This document shows, one piece after another, positions 54,200 through 61,814 of a stretch of DNA of 64,000 nt (its first letter is position 1; each line of letters begins with the position of its first letter). Source of the DNA: Lactococcus garvieae (lineage in GTDB: Bacteria; Bacillota; Bacilli; Lactobacillales; Streptococcaceae); the NCBI RefSeq assembly GCF_016758115.1, contig NZ_WIVG01000001.1, forward strand, positions 1 to 64,000, read 5' to 3'. The notes beneath the pieces were generated by a model that saw nothing but the letters and a program-made list of their open reading frames with translations, did no database searches and was not told where the DNA came from. Both the position numbers and the translations under genes were made by a program.

Positions 54200-54535
54200 A
54201 TGGAAATCGAAAAAACAAACCGTATGAATACGCTTTTTGAGTTTTATGCGACTCTTTTGACAGACAAACAGATGAATTATATTGAACTGTATTATGCAGA
54301 TAATTACAGTCTGGCTGAGATTGCTGAAGAGTTTGATGTGAGTCGTCAAGCCGTCTATGATAACATTAAACGCACAGAAAAAGTTTTGGAAGGTTATGAA
54401 GAAAAACTCCATCTCTTTTCCAACTATGTCGTTCGAAATCAGCTCATTGATAAACTTTTAGAAGAATATGCTTCTGATAAACATTTAACTGAGGTTTTAC
54501 ATGAAATCCAGAAAATTGACGAAGATGAATTTTAA
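54200..54535 (+). CDS. ylxM: YlxM/p13-like DNA-binding protein
   Basis: 111-residue protein with a sigma-70 region 4-like helix-turn-helix ([51 protein letters not shown]). In streptococci and bacilli ylxM precedes ffh of the signal recognition particle and is thought to modulate it. Here ffh is absent and small transporter genes follow, an unusual separation. CAGGAAG precedes the ATG. Confidence 0.85.
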   Translation: MEIEKTNRMNTLFEFYATLLTDKQMNYIELYYADNYSLAEIAEEFDVSRQAVYDNIKRTEKVLEGYEEKLHLFSNYVVRNQLIDKLLEEYASDKHLTEVLHEIQKIDEDEF

Positions 54536-54560
54536 AGAAATACGCAGAGGAGCTTGAAAA

Positions 54561-54749
54561 ATGGATATACGTATTATTATACCGCTTGTTATGTTGATAG
54601 TAATCTACTTTGGAGTCTGTTTTTACAGTCTTCTGAAGAGTCCAAAAGTGAAACACCTCCCTAAATGGGGCTGGGCACTAATCTGTATTATTTCTATACC
54701 TTTAGGAGGAATAGTTTATTTTACTTTAGGAAGGGATAGACATGAATAA
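54561..54749 (+). CDS. PLDc_N/YxlE-like small membrane protein
   Basis: 62-residue protein with two helices (about residues 6-24 and 37-54) and PKWGWALICIISIPLGGIVYFTLGR, the PLDc N-terminal domain. In Bacillus subtilis a protein like this (YxlE) is encoded before an ABC transporter YxlFG; the same order appears here. AGAGGAG precedes the ATG. It overlaps the ATPase gene by eight bases. Confidence 0.75.
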   Translation: MDIRIIIPLVMLIVIYFGVCFYSLLKSPKVKHLPKWGWALICIISIPLGGIVYFTLGRDRHE

Positions 54750-55647
54750 AATCATCGACATTGAAAACCTGACGGTTTCGTTTGGAAATTTTGAGGCTTT
54801 AAAAAATGTTACTTGTTCCATTGAGGCTTATCCCGGTATTATTGGTTTGATTGGTCCAAATGGTGCTGGAAAAACAACCTTGATTCATGCTATTTTAGGT
54901 CAGTATAAAGCCAGTCAAGGAAAAATAAAGTTAGCTAACCAGGCTTTAGCTTATTGTCCAGACACACCAGAATTTCCTGCCCATCTTACAGCAAAAGAAG
55001 TTCTCCAACAAAGCTGTGCTTTACATGAGAAGCCAGAAAATGCAGAACAAATTGAAACAACACTTGAAAAGGTAGGTTTGGTAGATTATCCCAGTAAAAA
55101 GGTCGGCGGCTATTCACGTGGGATGAAGCAGCGCTTGGGTATAGCAGTTGCTCTCTTGCTTGATCCGGTACTGATTTTTCTTGATGAACCAACAAGCGCC
55201 TTGGATCCTATTGGTCGCATTGAAATTTTACAACTTATTATGGAAGTAGCACAGGAAAAAACCGTAGTTGTTTCAAGTCATCTCCTTGCAGATATAGAGA
55301 ATATTGCGGACAGACTTCTTGTTTTGAACCATGGTCAATTAATTTTTCAAGGAAAGCTTCATCAATTTATTGAAAACAGTCAGATGGATGATTTTGCAGA
55401 GCTCGAAATCAAAAGTGAACAAGTCAAGCAAGAAGTGATGGATATTCTTCAAGTGAATGATATTGAGTTTTATCCTGAAATTACTGGAAAATTGATGGTT
55501 AAAAGCGAATACACTGAGAAGCTTTTACAAGTCTTCCCTGATATAGGTGGAAAGATAAGTGTCTATCGGGCAACAAGTAACAGTTTGGAGCTGGCCTTTG
55601 AACGGGCTATTATGGGGGTGAAAAATGAAAAGATTAATTTTTCTTGA
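54742..55647 (+). CDS. YxlF-like ABC transporter ATPase
   Basis: 301-residue ATPase with GPNGAGKTT at about residues 38-46, YSRGMKQRL as signature and IFLDEPTSALD as Walker B, of the CcmA/drug-export type. AGGAAGGG precedes the ATG. It overlaps the permease gene by 23 bases. Substrate unknown; related systems give immunity to peptides or control an anti-sigma factor. Confidence 0.9.
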   Translation: MNKIIDIENLTVSFGNFEALKNVTCSIEAYPGIIGLIGPNGAGKTTLIHAILGQYKASQGKIKLANQALAYCPDTPEFPAHLTAKEVLQQSCALHEKPENAEQIETTLEKVGLVDYPSKKVGGYSRGMKQRLGIAVALLLDPVLIFLDEPTSALDPIGRIEILQLIMEVAQEKTVVVSSHLLADIENIADRLLVLNHGQLIFQGKLHQFIENSQMDDFAELEIKSEQVKQEVMDILQVNDIEFYPEITGKLMVKSEYTEKLLQVFPDIGGKISVYRATSNSLELAFERAIMGVKNEKINFS

Positions 55648-56374
55648 AACAAAGATATGGTGGCGCAGTGGTCGTCTGGGAATTCTTTTCTTTTTGTTTA
55701 TCTTTTTTGGTATTACTTCGCCTGTTTTAATTTACTATATGAAGGAATTTTTATCAGCCTTTGGTGGGACAGATGGCACGATTATTCTTATGCCAGATCC
55801 TAATTGGAAATCATTAATGGAATCTTATTTTAGTAATACTTCTCAAATTGGCTTGTTTGTTTTAATTTATTTTGTTGCTGATACCTTTAGGATAAAGAAA
55901 GAGAGTTCTTTAGGGCTTTATTATTCGACAGTGGCACGAAATTCCTTTATATTACAAGTGCCAAAATTTATTCTTGCTTTTTTTGTGACTGTGTTAAGTA
56001 ACTTTATGGGTCTTGCTAGTGCAGCCTATGTAACCTGGGTTTTCTTTCCAACTATGGATTTTGGAAGAGTTTTTTCGGCAAGTGTGCTTCAAACTTTGGC
56101 TTTACTCACTCTGACGGTGTTTGGCAGCGCCCTTGTTGTTTGGACGAGAAAAACTTTTCTGGCGGTTGTCTCTGTACTTGTGCTTGTAGTTCTTAGCTCT
56201 ATTTTACAGACTTTGAGTGACGTTTCTCAATGGTTGCCATTCAGTCTGCTTTCACCCATTGATGTTTTAAATGCGCCGGATAAGGTAAATTTTGTGACAG
56301 TTGCTCTTTGCATTAGCATTATATTTTTATCACTCGTGGCTATCTTAGCACGACCACTGCGCGTGAAATATTAG
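55625..56374 (+). CDS. YxlG-like ABC transporter permease
   Basis: 249-residue permease with six predicted helices (first at about residues 15-35, last at 225-243), of the ABC-2 type. Forms the transporter with the preceding ATPase and probably the PLDc_N protein. Ends 46 bases before the ssrA mature end and carries the ssrA promoter just after its stop. Confidence 0.85.
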   Translation: MKRLIFLETKIWWRSGRLGILFFLFIFFGITSPVLIYYMKEFLSAFGGTDGTIILMPDPNWKSLMESYFSNTSQIGLFVLIYFVADTFRIKKESSLGLYYSTVARNSFILQVPKFILAFFVTVLSNFMGLASAAYVTWVFFPTMDFGRVFSASVLQTLALLTLTVFGSALVVWTRKTFLAVVSVLVLVVLSSILQTLSDVSQWLPFSLLSPIDVLNAPDKVNFVTVALCISIIFLSLVAILARPLRVKY

Positions 56375-56382
56375 ATGACTTG

Positions 56383-56391
56383 TGTTATAAT
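56383..56391 (+). promoter_or_regulatory. Extended -10 of ssrA
   Basis: TGTTATAAT, giving a precursor about 20 bases longer than the mature 5' end. Confidence 0.65.
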
Positions 56392-56419
56392 AAGTACTTG
56401 GAATTCATTCCACCGTAAC

Positions 56420-56773
56420 GGGGGCGTTACGGATTCGACAGGCATTGTCGCGCATGAACTGCAACTGGTGGTGATGTCACCTAAATCCATCGCAGATAAA
56501 TATAACTGCTAAAAATAACACTTCTTACGCACTCGCTGCCTAAACACCAGCCTGCGTAGCTGATGATCGTTCGCCGATGGCGTTCTGAAGCTCTAAACCT
56601 CAGTCGGATACGTTTTTATGGTGGCTTTACATAAAAAAAGAGATTTTAAAGCATCGCAAATTTCTGCTGTTTGAGACTGGCTTTGGAAATTTGTTAAATG
56701 AGAGAAAGTCCTATGGTTGTAGACGTTGATGTAGCAAGGTGTCTGGACAGGGGTTCAACTCCCCTCGCCTCCA
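56420..56773 (+). ncRNA. ssrA: tmRNA
   Basis: Transfer-messenger RNA that rescues stalled ribosomes. The 5' end GGGGGCG (56420-56426) pairs with CGCCTCC (56766-56772) as the acceptor stem, then discriminator A at 56773; CCA is not encoded. The tRNA-like D-analogue GGATTCGACAGG follows the 5' end and the T arm is GGGGTTCAACTCCCC. The tag frame 56508-56543 encodes AKNNTSYALAA with stop TAA. Pseudoknots lie between. Partner smpB is not in this window. Confidence 0.95.
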
Positions 56774-56805
56774 TTTTATGGTTTTTGCCAATTTATATAA
56801 GTCTC

Positions 56806-56833
56806 AAAATCGCTCAATAGAGCGGTTTTTAAT
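56806..56833 (+). terminator. ssrA terminator
   Basis: AAAATCGCTC (56806-56815), AATA, GAGCGGTTTT (56820-56829) with T tail. The stem is very like the guaA terminator hairpin at 43466. Confidence 0.8.
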
Positions 56834-56882
56834 TTTTAAAATAGATATAAATAGTTAAAACCTAAAAAAAGACAGACCCCCC

Positions 56883-56917
56883 AAAAAAACAAAAAACTAG
56901 CTGAAGAAGGGCTAGTT
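56883..56917 (-). terminator. Terminator of the DUF1398 gene
   Basis: AACTAGC/GCTAGTT stem (56895-56901 and 56911-56917) followed on the minus strand by a T run. Confidence 0.75.
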
Positions 56918-56940
56918 CGAAAATAATATATTCCAGATAA

Positions 56941-57387
56941 TTACGTTAAAGGCTGCTTTTTTGTGGTCTTTTTGTCAAGAGTGACAGCAGAATAATCTTC
57001 TCTATATTCTTCACCAAAAGCGCTAAAGTATGTAACTTGCCGTTTTATAAAGTCAACTTCATATCTGATAACTCCAGCTTTCCAGGCGGCAGTTAGAAAT
57101 TCAGAAAAAGTAATTTTCCCTGCTTGATCTGCACGTAATGCTTTGATGAGTGCTGCTTGATCAAATGTTGGGCATGGACCAACACGACCAATTAGCGGTG
57201 TGCCAGGATTTATGAGTGATTCTGACTCAGAAAAATAGAAGCTATCACCTGAGGGAAGATGCCAAATGTTTTTAATAATACCTTCTTGCCTTAAACATTC
57301 CGCAAGATAAGGAAAACTATTGACTTTTGGCTGAATCTGATTAGCTCTGAGTATCGCTTTTTGAAGGTTTTTTGAAATCATTTGCAT
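56941..57387 (-). CDS. DUF1398-family protein
   Basis: 148-residue soluble protein of the DUF1398 family (E. coli YbcV-like). FPYLAECLRQEGI, QAALIKALRADQAGKITFSEFLTAAWKAGVIRYEVDF and the YFSAFGEEYREDYSAV end are typical. Function unknown. It is monocistronic with its own terminator and starts at ATG 57387 after GAAAAGAG. Confidence 0.8.
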   Translation of the reverse strand: MQMISKNLQKAILRANQIQPKVNSFPYLAECLRQEGIIKNIWHLPSGDSFYFSESESLINPGTPLIGRVGPCPTFDQAALIKALRADQAGKITFSEFLTAAWKAGVIRYEVDFIKRQVTYFSAFGEEYREDYSAVTLDKKTTKKQPLT

Positions 57388-57497
57388 AAGCTCTTTTCTA
57401 CACCGATATTCATGATGTAATTAAATCATATTTTTAAGAAGAAGTAAATCTATTTAAGAGAAGTTATAGGGAAAGTCGAAATTTTAAGTAACAAAAA

Positions 57498-57527
57498 GGC
57501 ATCTACTTAAACGGTGAAGTAGATACC
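57498..57527 (-). terminator. Terminator of the small HicB-like gene
   Basis: GGCATCTACTT (57498-57508) and AAGTAGATACC (57517-57527), one mismatch, with a T run on the minus strand. Nothing else is seen in 57388-57562. Confidence 0.7.
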
Positions 57528-57562
57528 ATCACGAGGAATATTCATCCATTGCTATGAGCTCC

Positions 57563-57718
57563 TTATGCTAATTCTTCCAAGTTGTGCATTGCTTCTTCAA
57601 TGGTACGACCAAGACCATAAACTTCTGGATTATTGGTCAAAAATACTTTAAAAATATCTTTTGAAGTATCTAGAGATACACTGTACTTGAAATTTTTATT
57701 TTTGTTAGTGAATGTCAT
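57563..57718 (-). CDS. Orphan HicB-like small protein
   Basis: 51-residue protein with FKYSVSLDTSKDIFKVFLTNNPEVYGLGRTIEEAMHNLEELA, which looks like the N-terminal HicB fold without its DNA-binding tail. No hicA is adjacent. Start at ATG 57718 with AAAGGAG; the longer frame to 57769 adds a poorly fitting extension. It may be an orphan antitoxin relic or a small regulator. The 57719-58073 gap holds no other gene that I can see. Confidence 0.55.
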   Translation of the reverse strand: MTFTNKNKNFKYSVSLDTSKDIFKVFLTNNPEVYGLGRTIEEAMHNLEELA

Positions 57719-58073
57719 AATGCATTCTCCTTTCTCTTTATATTGACGAAAGGACACTATAACGAACATAACGAAATTCCATTAACATTGTAGCACATTC
57801 TTTTTAAAAGCACAAAAAAACCGTCTTAAAATTTTAGATAAATTCTATGACGTTTACAATTCACTAAAATAAAGTGACAAAATTGTTAGACAGCTTTCAG
57901 AAGTTATTGTAGAGAAATCTAGATTAAAACTCATGAGATAATTGGCGTGAAAAATATGAAAGAGTGTCTTAATGCACAGTATGAAAGTTTTTTTAAAGGA
58001 AATAATTTCGTTTTTGGAAAAATAAAATGTACAATAGAACTATAGATAATAACATCAAAGGGAGGAATTTAAA

Positions 58074-58508
58074 ATGGATAACCATTATAAAAACATCTTG
58101 GTTCCAGTTGATGGCTCGGAACAGTCCTATAAAGCGATAGATGAAGCAGTACGTATTGCTCGTATGAATCAGGCAAAATTGCATGTGCTTACAGTAAAAG
58201 ATCTCAATAAGTATTATGGCGCAGTTCATAAAGGCATTTTAGAAACACCGGGCTTGGACCAACTTGCACAAGATATTCTAGCAAACTGTGCAGATATTAT
58301 TCGTGAACAAGTTAAATATGAAACTTATGAAGTTGCAGGTAAGCCTAAGCTAAGTATTGTTAATTTCGCTGAGGAAGAAGCGCATAAGATTGACCTCATC
58401 GTAATCGGTGCAACGGGCACAGACATGTTTGATCGTTTGCTTGTAGGCTCAACAACGAACTATGTCGTTAATCACGCACCATGTAATGTTATTGTAGTCA
58501 AGAAATAG
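58074..58508 (+). CDS. Universal stress protein UspA family (copy 2)
   Basis: 144-residue paralogue of the protein at 39659. It shares HYKNILVPVDGSEQSYKAI and the C-terminal GATGTDMFDRLLVGSTTNYVVNHAPCNVIVV with the nucleotide-binding glycine pattern. The middle differs more. GGGAGG precedes the ATG. Two copies in one window are typical of stress-rich lactococcal genomes. Confidence 0.92.
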   Translation: MDNHYKNILVPVDGSEQSYKAIDEAVRIARMNQAKLHVLTVKDLNKYYGAVHKGILETPGLDQLAQDILANCADIIREQVKYETYEVAGKPKLSIVNFAEEEAHKIDLIVIGATGTDMFDRLLVGSTTNYVVNHAPCNVIVVKK

Positions 58509-58554
58509 AATTTAGCGTGTTTTTCTTCCAATAAAATTTTGATAAAACAGTCAA

Positions 58555-58580
58555 GCTTCCCGAGGTGGAAGTTTTTTTAT
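58555..58580 (+). terminator. Terminator after uspA copy 2
   Basis: CTTCC, loop CGAGGT, GGAAG and seven T. The rest of the gap to 58847 holds two very short frames (22 codons at 58633 and 37 codons at 58659) that I do not call as genes, and a TTGACT near 58769 that may be the -35 of the next gene. Confidence 0.75.
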
Positions 58581-58847
58581 CGGTGTACAAAAAGAAAAAA
58601 GCTGTGATATAAAAATGGTGTTCAGGGGCGATTATGGCACTTTTTCATAAAAGTAGAAATGAAAACAAAAAATCTCACATGCATTACTTTGCTGGGTGTT
58701 AAGACGAGAAAGAGTATTGTAAGCATGCTTGATTTTCAGAATCTCCGTATGGAATATACCGGAAAAGTTTGACTTTTTAATTTTTTATGGTTCAATAGTA
58801 ATAGGCTAGATTATTGAGCTGATGTATAAATGAAAGAGGATAAACGG

Positions 58848-59327
58848 ATGATTGAAAATATGCTCGATTGGGTGGCAAGTTTGCCGCTTTGGCAAGCAAC
58901 TTTATTTTTATTTATAGTTGTTTTCTTTAGGGCACAAATGACTTTTGGACTAGGAAAACTCATTCATATGGGAATACTGAAGACAAAATGGGGGAGAAAT
59001 GCAGAGAAATCAGAGGAAAATCAAGCAGGAATGCGTGCACTCCAAAAATATGGTTGGCCGGTTATTCCTCTAAGTTTCTTAACAGTAGGCTTCCAATCTG
59101 TAGTGCAGCTTGGAGCCGGTATGTTGAACTGGAAATGGGGTAAATACACACTTGTGGCTCTTCCAGGCTATCTAATTTGGGGATTTGTCTATGCCGTTGG
59201 AGGACTGACACTTTTCCGTTCGATTGCTAATGGTTCTATTGGTTTATTGATTCTTTTTATCATTATTGCATTGTTACTTTGGAGTGCTGGTAGCTTTTTG
59301 ATTAAAAAACTAAAAACTAATATTTAG
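58848..59327 (+). CDS. DedA/VTT-like membrane protein
   Basis: 159-residue membrane protein with an N-terminal helix, a charged linker (about residues 38-60), a re-entrant-like GWPVIPLSFLTVGFQSVVQLGAGML segment and C-terminal helices, resembling DedA-family proteins linked to lipid flipping and membrane homeostasis. Start at ATG 58848 fits AGAGGA nine bases upstream; ATG 58830 is also in frame. The substrate cannot be inferred. Confidence 0.7.
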   Translation: MIENMLDWVASLPLWQATLFLFIVVFFRAQMTFGLGKLIHMGILKTKWGRNAEKSEENQAGMRALQKYGWPVIPLSFLTVGFQSVVQLGAGMLNWKWGKYTLVALPGYLIWGFVYAVGGLTLFRSIANGSIGLLILFIIIALLLWSAGSFLIKKLKTNI

Positions 59328-59395
59328 TGCCATGTGATTATATATATTTTATTGGCTGTCTTTAATAAATAAAAGAGACAGGGACAAAAGGTCTA

Positions 59396-59446
59396 AAAAA
59401 CGCTTAACTAGGTGTAAAAGAATATCCTAATTGAGCGTTTTTGTTT
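59396..59446. terminator. Terminator between the DedA-like gene and the following minus-strand gene
   Basis: A 17-bp stem with one mismatch, 59396-59412 against 59426-59442, with T runs on both strands. Confidence 0.85.
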
Positions 59447-59467
59447 TGCATAAATACAGATAAAGTT

Positions 59468-60067
59468 TTATTTTTGGTTAAAATTGAAAATTTGGGCCTT
59501 GTCAAAGCTATATGTTGTTAATGCATGAGCTGCATCACGTTTGTCTTCAATCACGCTAATATATTCAGCAGCTGCTTGAAAATTTTGGAAATCATTATTG
59601 TCTAGTACAAGTGTCTTTTTAGTAGTACTTGACTCACCTAAGACAATATATTCCGTTGCTGCAGCAGTAAAAATTTTCCCGTTTTTATCTGTAGCACTTG
59701 CTGCTTTAAGATCAGACGTCCATAGTGCGGGAGTTTTTGAAAGTGATGTCACATGTTTGAAAGTAAAATCATTCCCTTTTTTATTTACACAATTGACTGC
59801 GTGAGCAGCTATCAACTTCTCAGCGGAGTTTTTACTCAAAACTAATGTATCTGTTTTGGAGTTATATTTTGCTTTGATATTGATAGAATCTTTGATGGAG
59901 GAGTGGTTATTTTCTAGTCCTTTTTCTAAGCTTTTCTTATCTTTGCTGTATAAGATTATGCCGTGGACGGGCTGGTGAAACAAGGCCACGACCTTGTTAA
60001 CAGCAAAATATCCTCCAAGGATGAATAGAAGTAAGACAGGAATAATCCAGATTTTCTTTTTCGACAT
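59468..60067 (-). CDS. Membrane-anchored protein of unknown function
   Basis: 199-residue protein with one N-terminal helix (about residues 5-25) and the rest outside the membrane, rich in Lys, Ser, Thr and Asn. It has no lipobox and no recognised domain. AAAGGAG precedes the ATG. It faces the DedA-like gene across a shared terminator. Secreted or surface role is likely from the topology only. Confidence 0.65.
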   Translation of the reverse strand: MSKKKIWIIPVLLLFILGGYFAVNKVVALFHQPVHGIILYSKDKKSLEKGLENNHSSIKDSINIKAKYNSKTDTLVLSKNSAEKLIAAHAVNCVNKKGNDFTFKHVTSLSKTPALWTSDLKAASATDKNGKIFTAAATEYIVLGESSTTKKTLVLDNNDFQNFQAAAEYISVIEDKRDAAHALTTYSFDKAQIFNFNQK

Positions 60068-60142
60068 GTAAAGCTCCTTTTCTTTAAGTTATCTTTATTT
60101 TAACAAGCTTTGCTGCTGGAAAACTTACTCTTCTGTAAGATA

Positions 60143-60176
60143 AAATAAACCGCACGATTGTGCGGTTTATTTTTGA
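60143..60176 (-). terminator. Terminator of the PSRP gene
   Basis: AAAATAAACCGCAC, GATT, GTGCGGTTTATTTT stem, which also includes the stop codon of the gene; boundaries good to one or two bases. Confidence 0.75.
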
Positions 60177-60970
60177 ATTAGATTTTCAATCAGCATAGAG
60201 CTTTCTTCAATCGAACGCTTACTGACATCAATAGTTTCAATCCCTAACTGTTCAAAAAGAGTTTCAGCGTAAGCAAGTTCTTCAAGTATACGTTTTTCAT
60301 CAGAGTACATTGACTTTGTTTTTAAGCCTAAAGTCTGTTCTCTAAAGCTTCGGATATTGCTTAGACTTTCGGATGTACTGGTTAGACCAATAATTTTATG
60401 AGGATCAACTTTAAAAAGTTCTTTTGCCACTTCAACTTCAGGAATAATCGGTAGATTTGCAACCTTGTATCCTTTGTTGGCTAAGTACATGCTCAGAGGA
60501 GTTTTAGAGGTCCGTGATACTCCCAGAAGGATGATATCGGCATTTAAGAAGCCTTTAGGATCCTTGCCATCGTCATATTTTACAGCAAACTCAATAGCAG
60601 ATACACGATTAAAATAAGCTTGATTCAGGCGATGAACACTGCCAGATTCTTGAGTGGGATGTTCACCAGATAGATTTTCGATGATTTGTATGAGAGGAGA
60701 CATGAAGTCCACATAGGGCAAGCTATGCGTTTTGGAAAACTCTTCTACAAAGTCTACTAAAGACTTATCCACGAGAGTAATCGCTACGATAGCCTGTTCT
60801 TTTTTCGCATCATTTAATATTTCTAGAAGTGACTCTTTGTCATTTGTAAAAGGATAGAGGTGGACATCTGATAAGTCTACAGTTGGAAATTGAGCCACAA
60901 CAGCAGAAATGATTTTTTTGGCAGTTTCTCCGACAGAGTCTGTGATTAAATAAATTTTTATACTTTGCAT
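60167..60970 (-). CDS. Pyruvate, phosphate dikinase regulatory protein (PSRP)
   Basis: 267-residue DUF299 bifunctional kinase/phosphorylase that switches PPDK off and on by phosphorylating a Thr beside its catalytic His. YLITDSVGETAKKI N terminus, the P-loop GVSRTSKTPLSMYLANKGYKVANLP and the HKIIGLTS motif are typical. Start at ATG 60970, with AAAGGGG; a longer frame begins at 60991. It is 11 bases after ccpN and its target ppdK is divergently encoded, as in many Firmicutes (yqfL). Confidence 0.93.
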   Translation of the reverse strand: MQSIKIYLITDSVGETAKKIISAVVAQFPTVDLSDVHLYPFTNDKESLLEILNDAKKEQAIVAITLVDKSLVDFVEEFSKTHSLPYVDFMSPLIQIIENLSGEHPTQESGSVHRLNQAYFNRVSAIEFAVKYDDGKDPKGFLNADIILLGVSRTSKTPLSMYLANKGYKVANLPIIPEVEVAKELFKVDPHKIIGLTSTSESLSNIRSFREQTLGLKTKSMYSDEKRILEELAYAETLFEQLGIETIDVSKRSIEESSMLIENLIQK

Positions 60971-60980
60971 TTTTTCCCCT

Positions 60981-61613
60981 TTAGTTTTCATCTTGAATCT
61001 TATTGCCTGTCTGAATGAAGGCCTTCATAATGTGCTTGATTGAAATTTTACCGATTATTTTTTTTGAGCCTTCTTTTTCGACCACGGGTAAGCTGTCGAC
61101 TTCATAGCGTGAGAGGATATTTCCAGCTTCAAGAAGGGTTTTATCCGGACTGATTGTGTGAATATTTGGCATGCGTGTCATTATGACAGCGACAGGTGTT
61201 TTCTCCAGATTGTTTCCAGTAATGGAAAAACGAAGGAGGTCTTTCCTAGAAAGTAGTCCGGCAAGCTCCCCTTCTTCGTTCTTAACATAGATGCTACCAA
61301 TGTCATATAAAAAAAGACTTGTAGCGGCATCATAGATAGACATATTCTGCTCAATAATCAAGGGTGACGTCATATAGTCTTCTACTTTTTGGGAATAACA
61401 GCTCTCTAAATAAAGAGGATGAATCTTTTGACCGGTATAAAAATAGCCCACCTTTGGCTTTGCATCAAGTAAGCCAGTCATCGTAAGAATAGACAAGTCA
61501 TTTCTAAGTGTTGCACGACTTAAGCCGAGAGTTTGAGCTATTCTTTCACCACTAATGGGTTGTTCTGATTTTACAATATTAATAATTTCAGTTTGTCTTT
61601 TTGTGAGTTTCAA
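60981..61613 (-). CDS. ccpN: CcpN-like HTH-CBS regulator
   Basis: 210-residue repressor with an N-terminal DeoR-like helix-turn-helix (ISGERIAQTLGLSRATLRNDLSIL) and two CBS domains (MTSPLIIEQNMSIYDAAT and MPNIHTISPDKTLLEAG) that sense nucleotides. It resembles Bacillus CcpN (YqzB), which blocks gluconeogenic genes in the presence of glucose. It forms an operon with PSRP and faces ppdK. CcpN-type boxes lie in both promoters. Confidence 0.92.
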   Translation of the reverse strand: MKLTKRQTEIINIVKSEQPISGERIAQTLGLSRATLRNDLSILTMTGLLDAKPKVGYFYTGQKIHPLYLESCYSQKVEDYMTSPLIIEQNMSIYDAATSLFLYDIGSIYVKNEEGELAGLLSRKDLLRFSITGNNLEKTPVAVIMTRMPNIHTISPDKTLLEAGNILSRYEVDSLPVVEKEGSKKIIGKISIKHIMKAFIQTGNKIQDEN

Positions 61614-61629
61614 TACGAGCTCCTTAATA

Positions 61630-61640
61630 AATAGGACATA
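61630..61640 (-). promoter_or_regulatory. CcpN box in the ccpN leader
   Basis: Minus strand TATGTCCTATT, one mismatch from TRTGHYATAYW, just downstream of the ccpN -10. Suggests autoregulation. Confidence 0.5.
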
Positions 61641-61646
61641 CTATAT

Positions 61647-61675
61647 ATTATAAGAGAATTGTTATAGAAAAGCAA
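61647..61675 (-). promoter_or_regulatory. ccpN promoter
   Basis: Minus strand TTGCTT (61675-61670), 17 bases, TATAAT (61652-61647). Confidence 0.7.
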
Positions 61676-61739
61676 TATATGGGGGAATAAAAAAATAGGA
61701 ACTAAAATCCACAAAAAAAGAATGCGATTACAAAAAAGC

Positions 61740-61768
61740 TTGACAATATATATGACATACTATATAAT
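61740..61768 (+). promoter_or_regulatory. ppdK promoter
   Basis: TTGACA (61740-61745), 17 bases, TATAAT (61763-61768), a perfect consensus that would need strong repression. Confidence 0.85.
61749..61759 (-). promoter_or_regulatory. CcpN box 1 in the ppdK promoter
   Basis: Minus strand TATGTCATATA fits TRTGHYATAYW fully and lies in the promoter spacer. Confidence 0.65.
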
Positions 61769-61785
61769 GTATTTGTTCGTTAAAT

Positions 61786-61796
61786 AGTATATCACA
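61786..61796 (-). promoter_or_regulatory. CcpN box 2 downstream of the ppdK start point
   Basis: Minus strand TGTGATATACT fits TRTGHYATAYW fully. It lies about 10-20 bases into the transcript. Confidence 0.6.
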
Positions 61797-61814
61797 TTTA
61801 TAGAGGAGACAATT

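Noticed and set aside
58633-58772. Frames of 22 and 37 codons between uspA copy 2 and the DedA-like gene
   Set aside because: The first has a possible AGGGG site, the second none; no conservation evidence, so neither is called.
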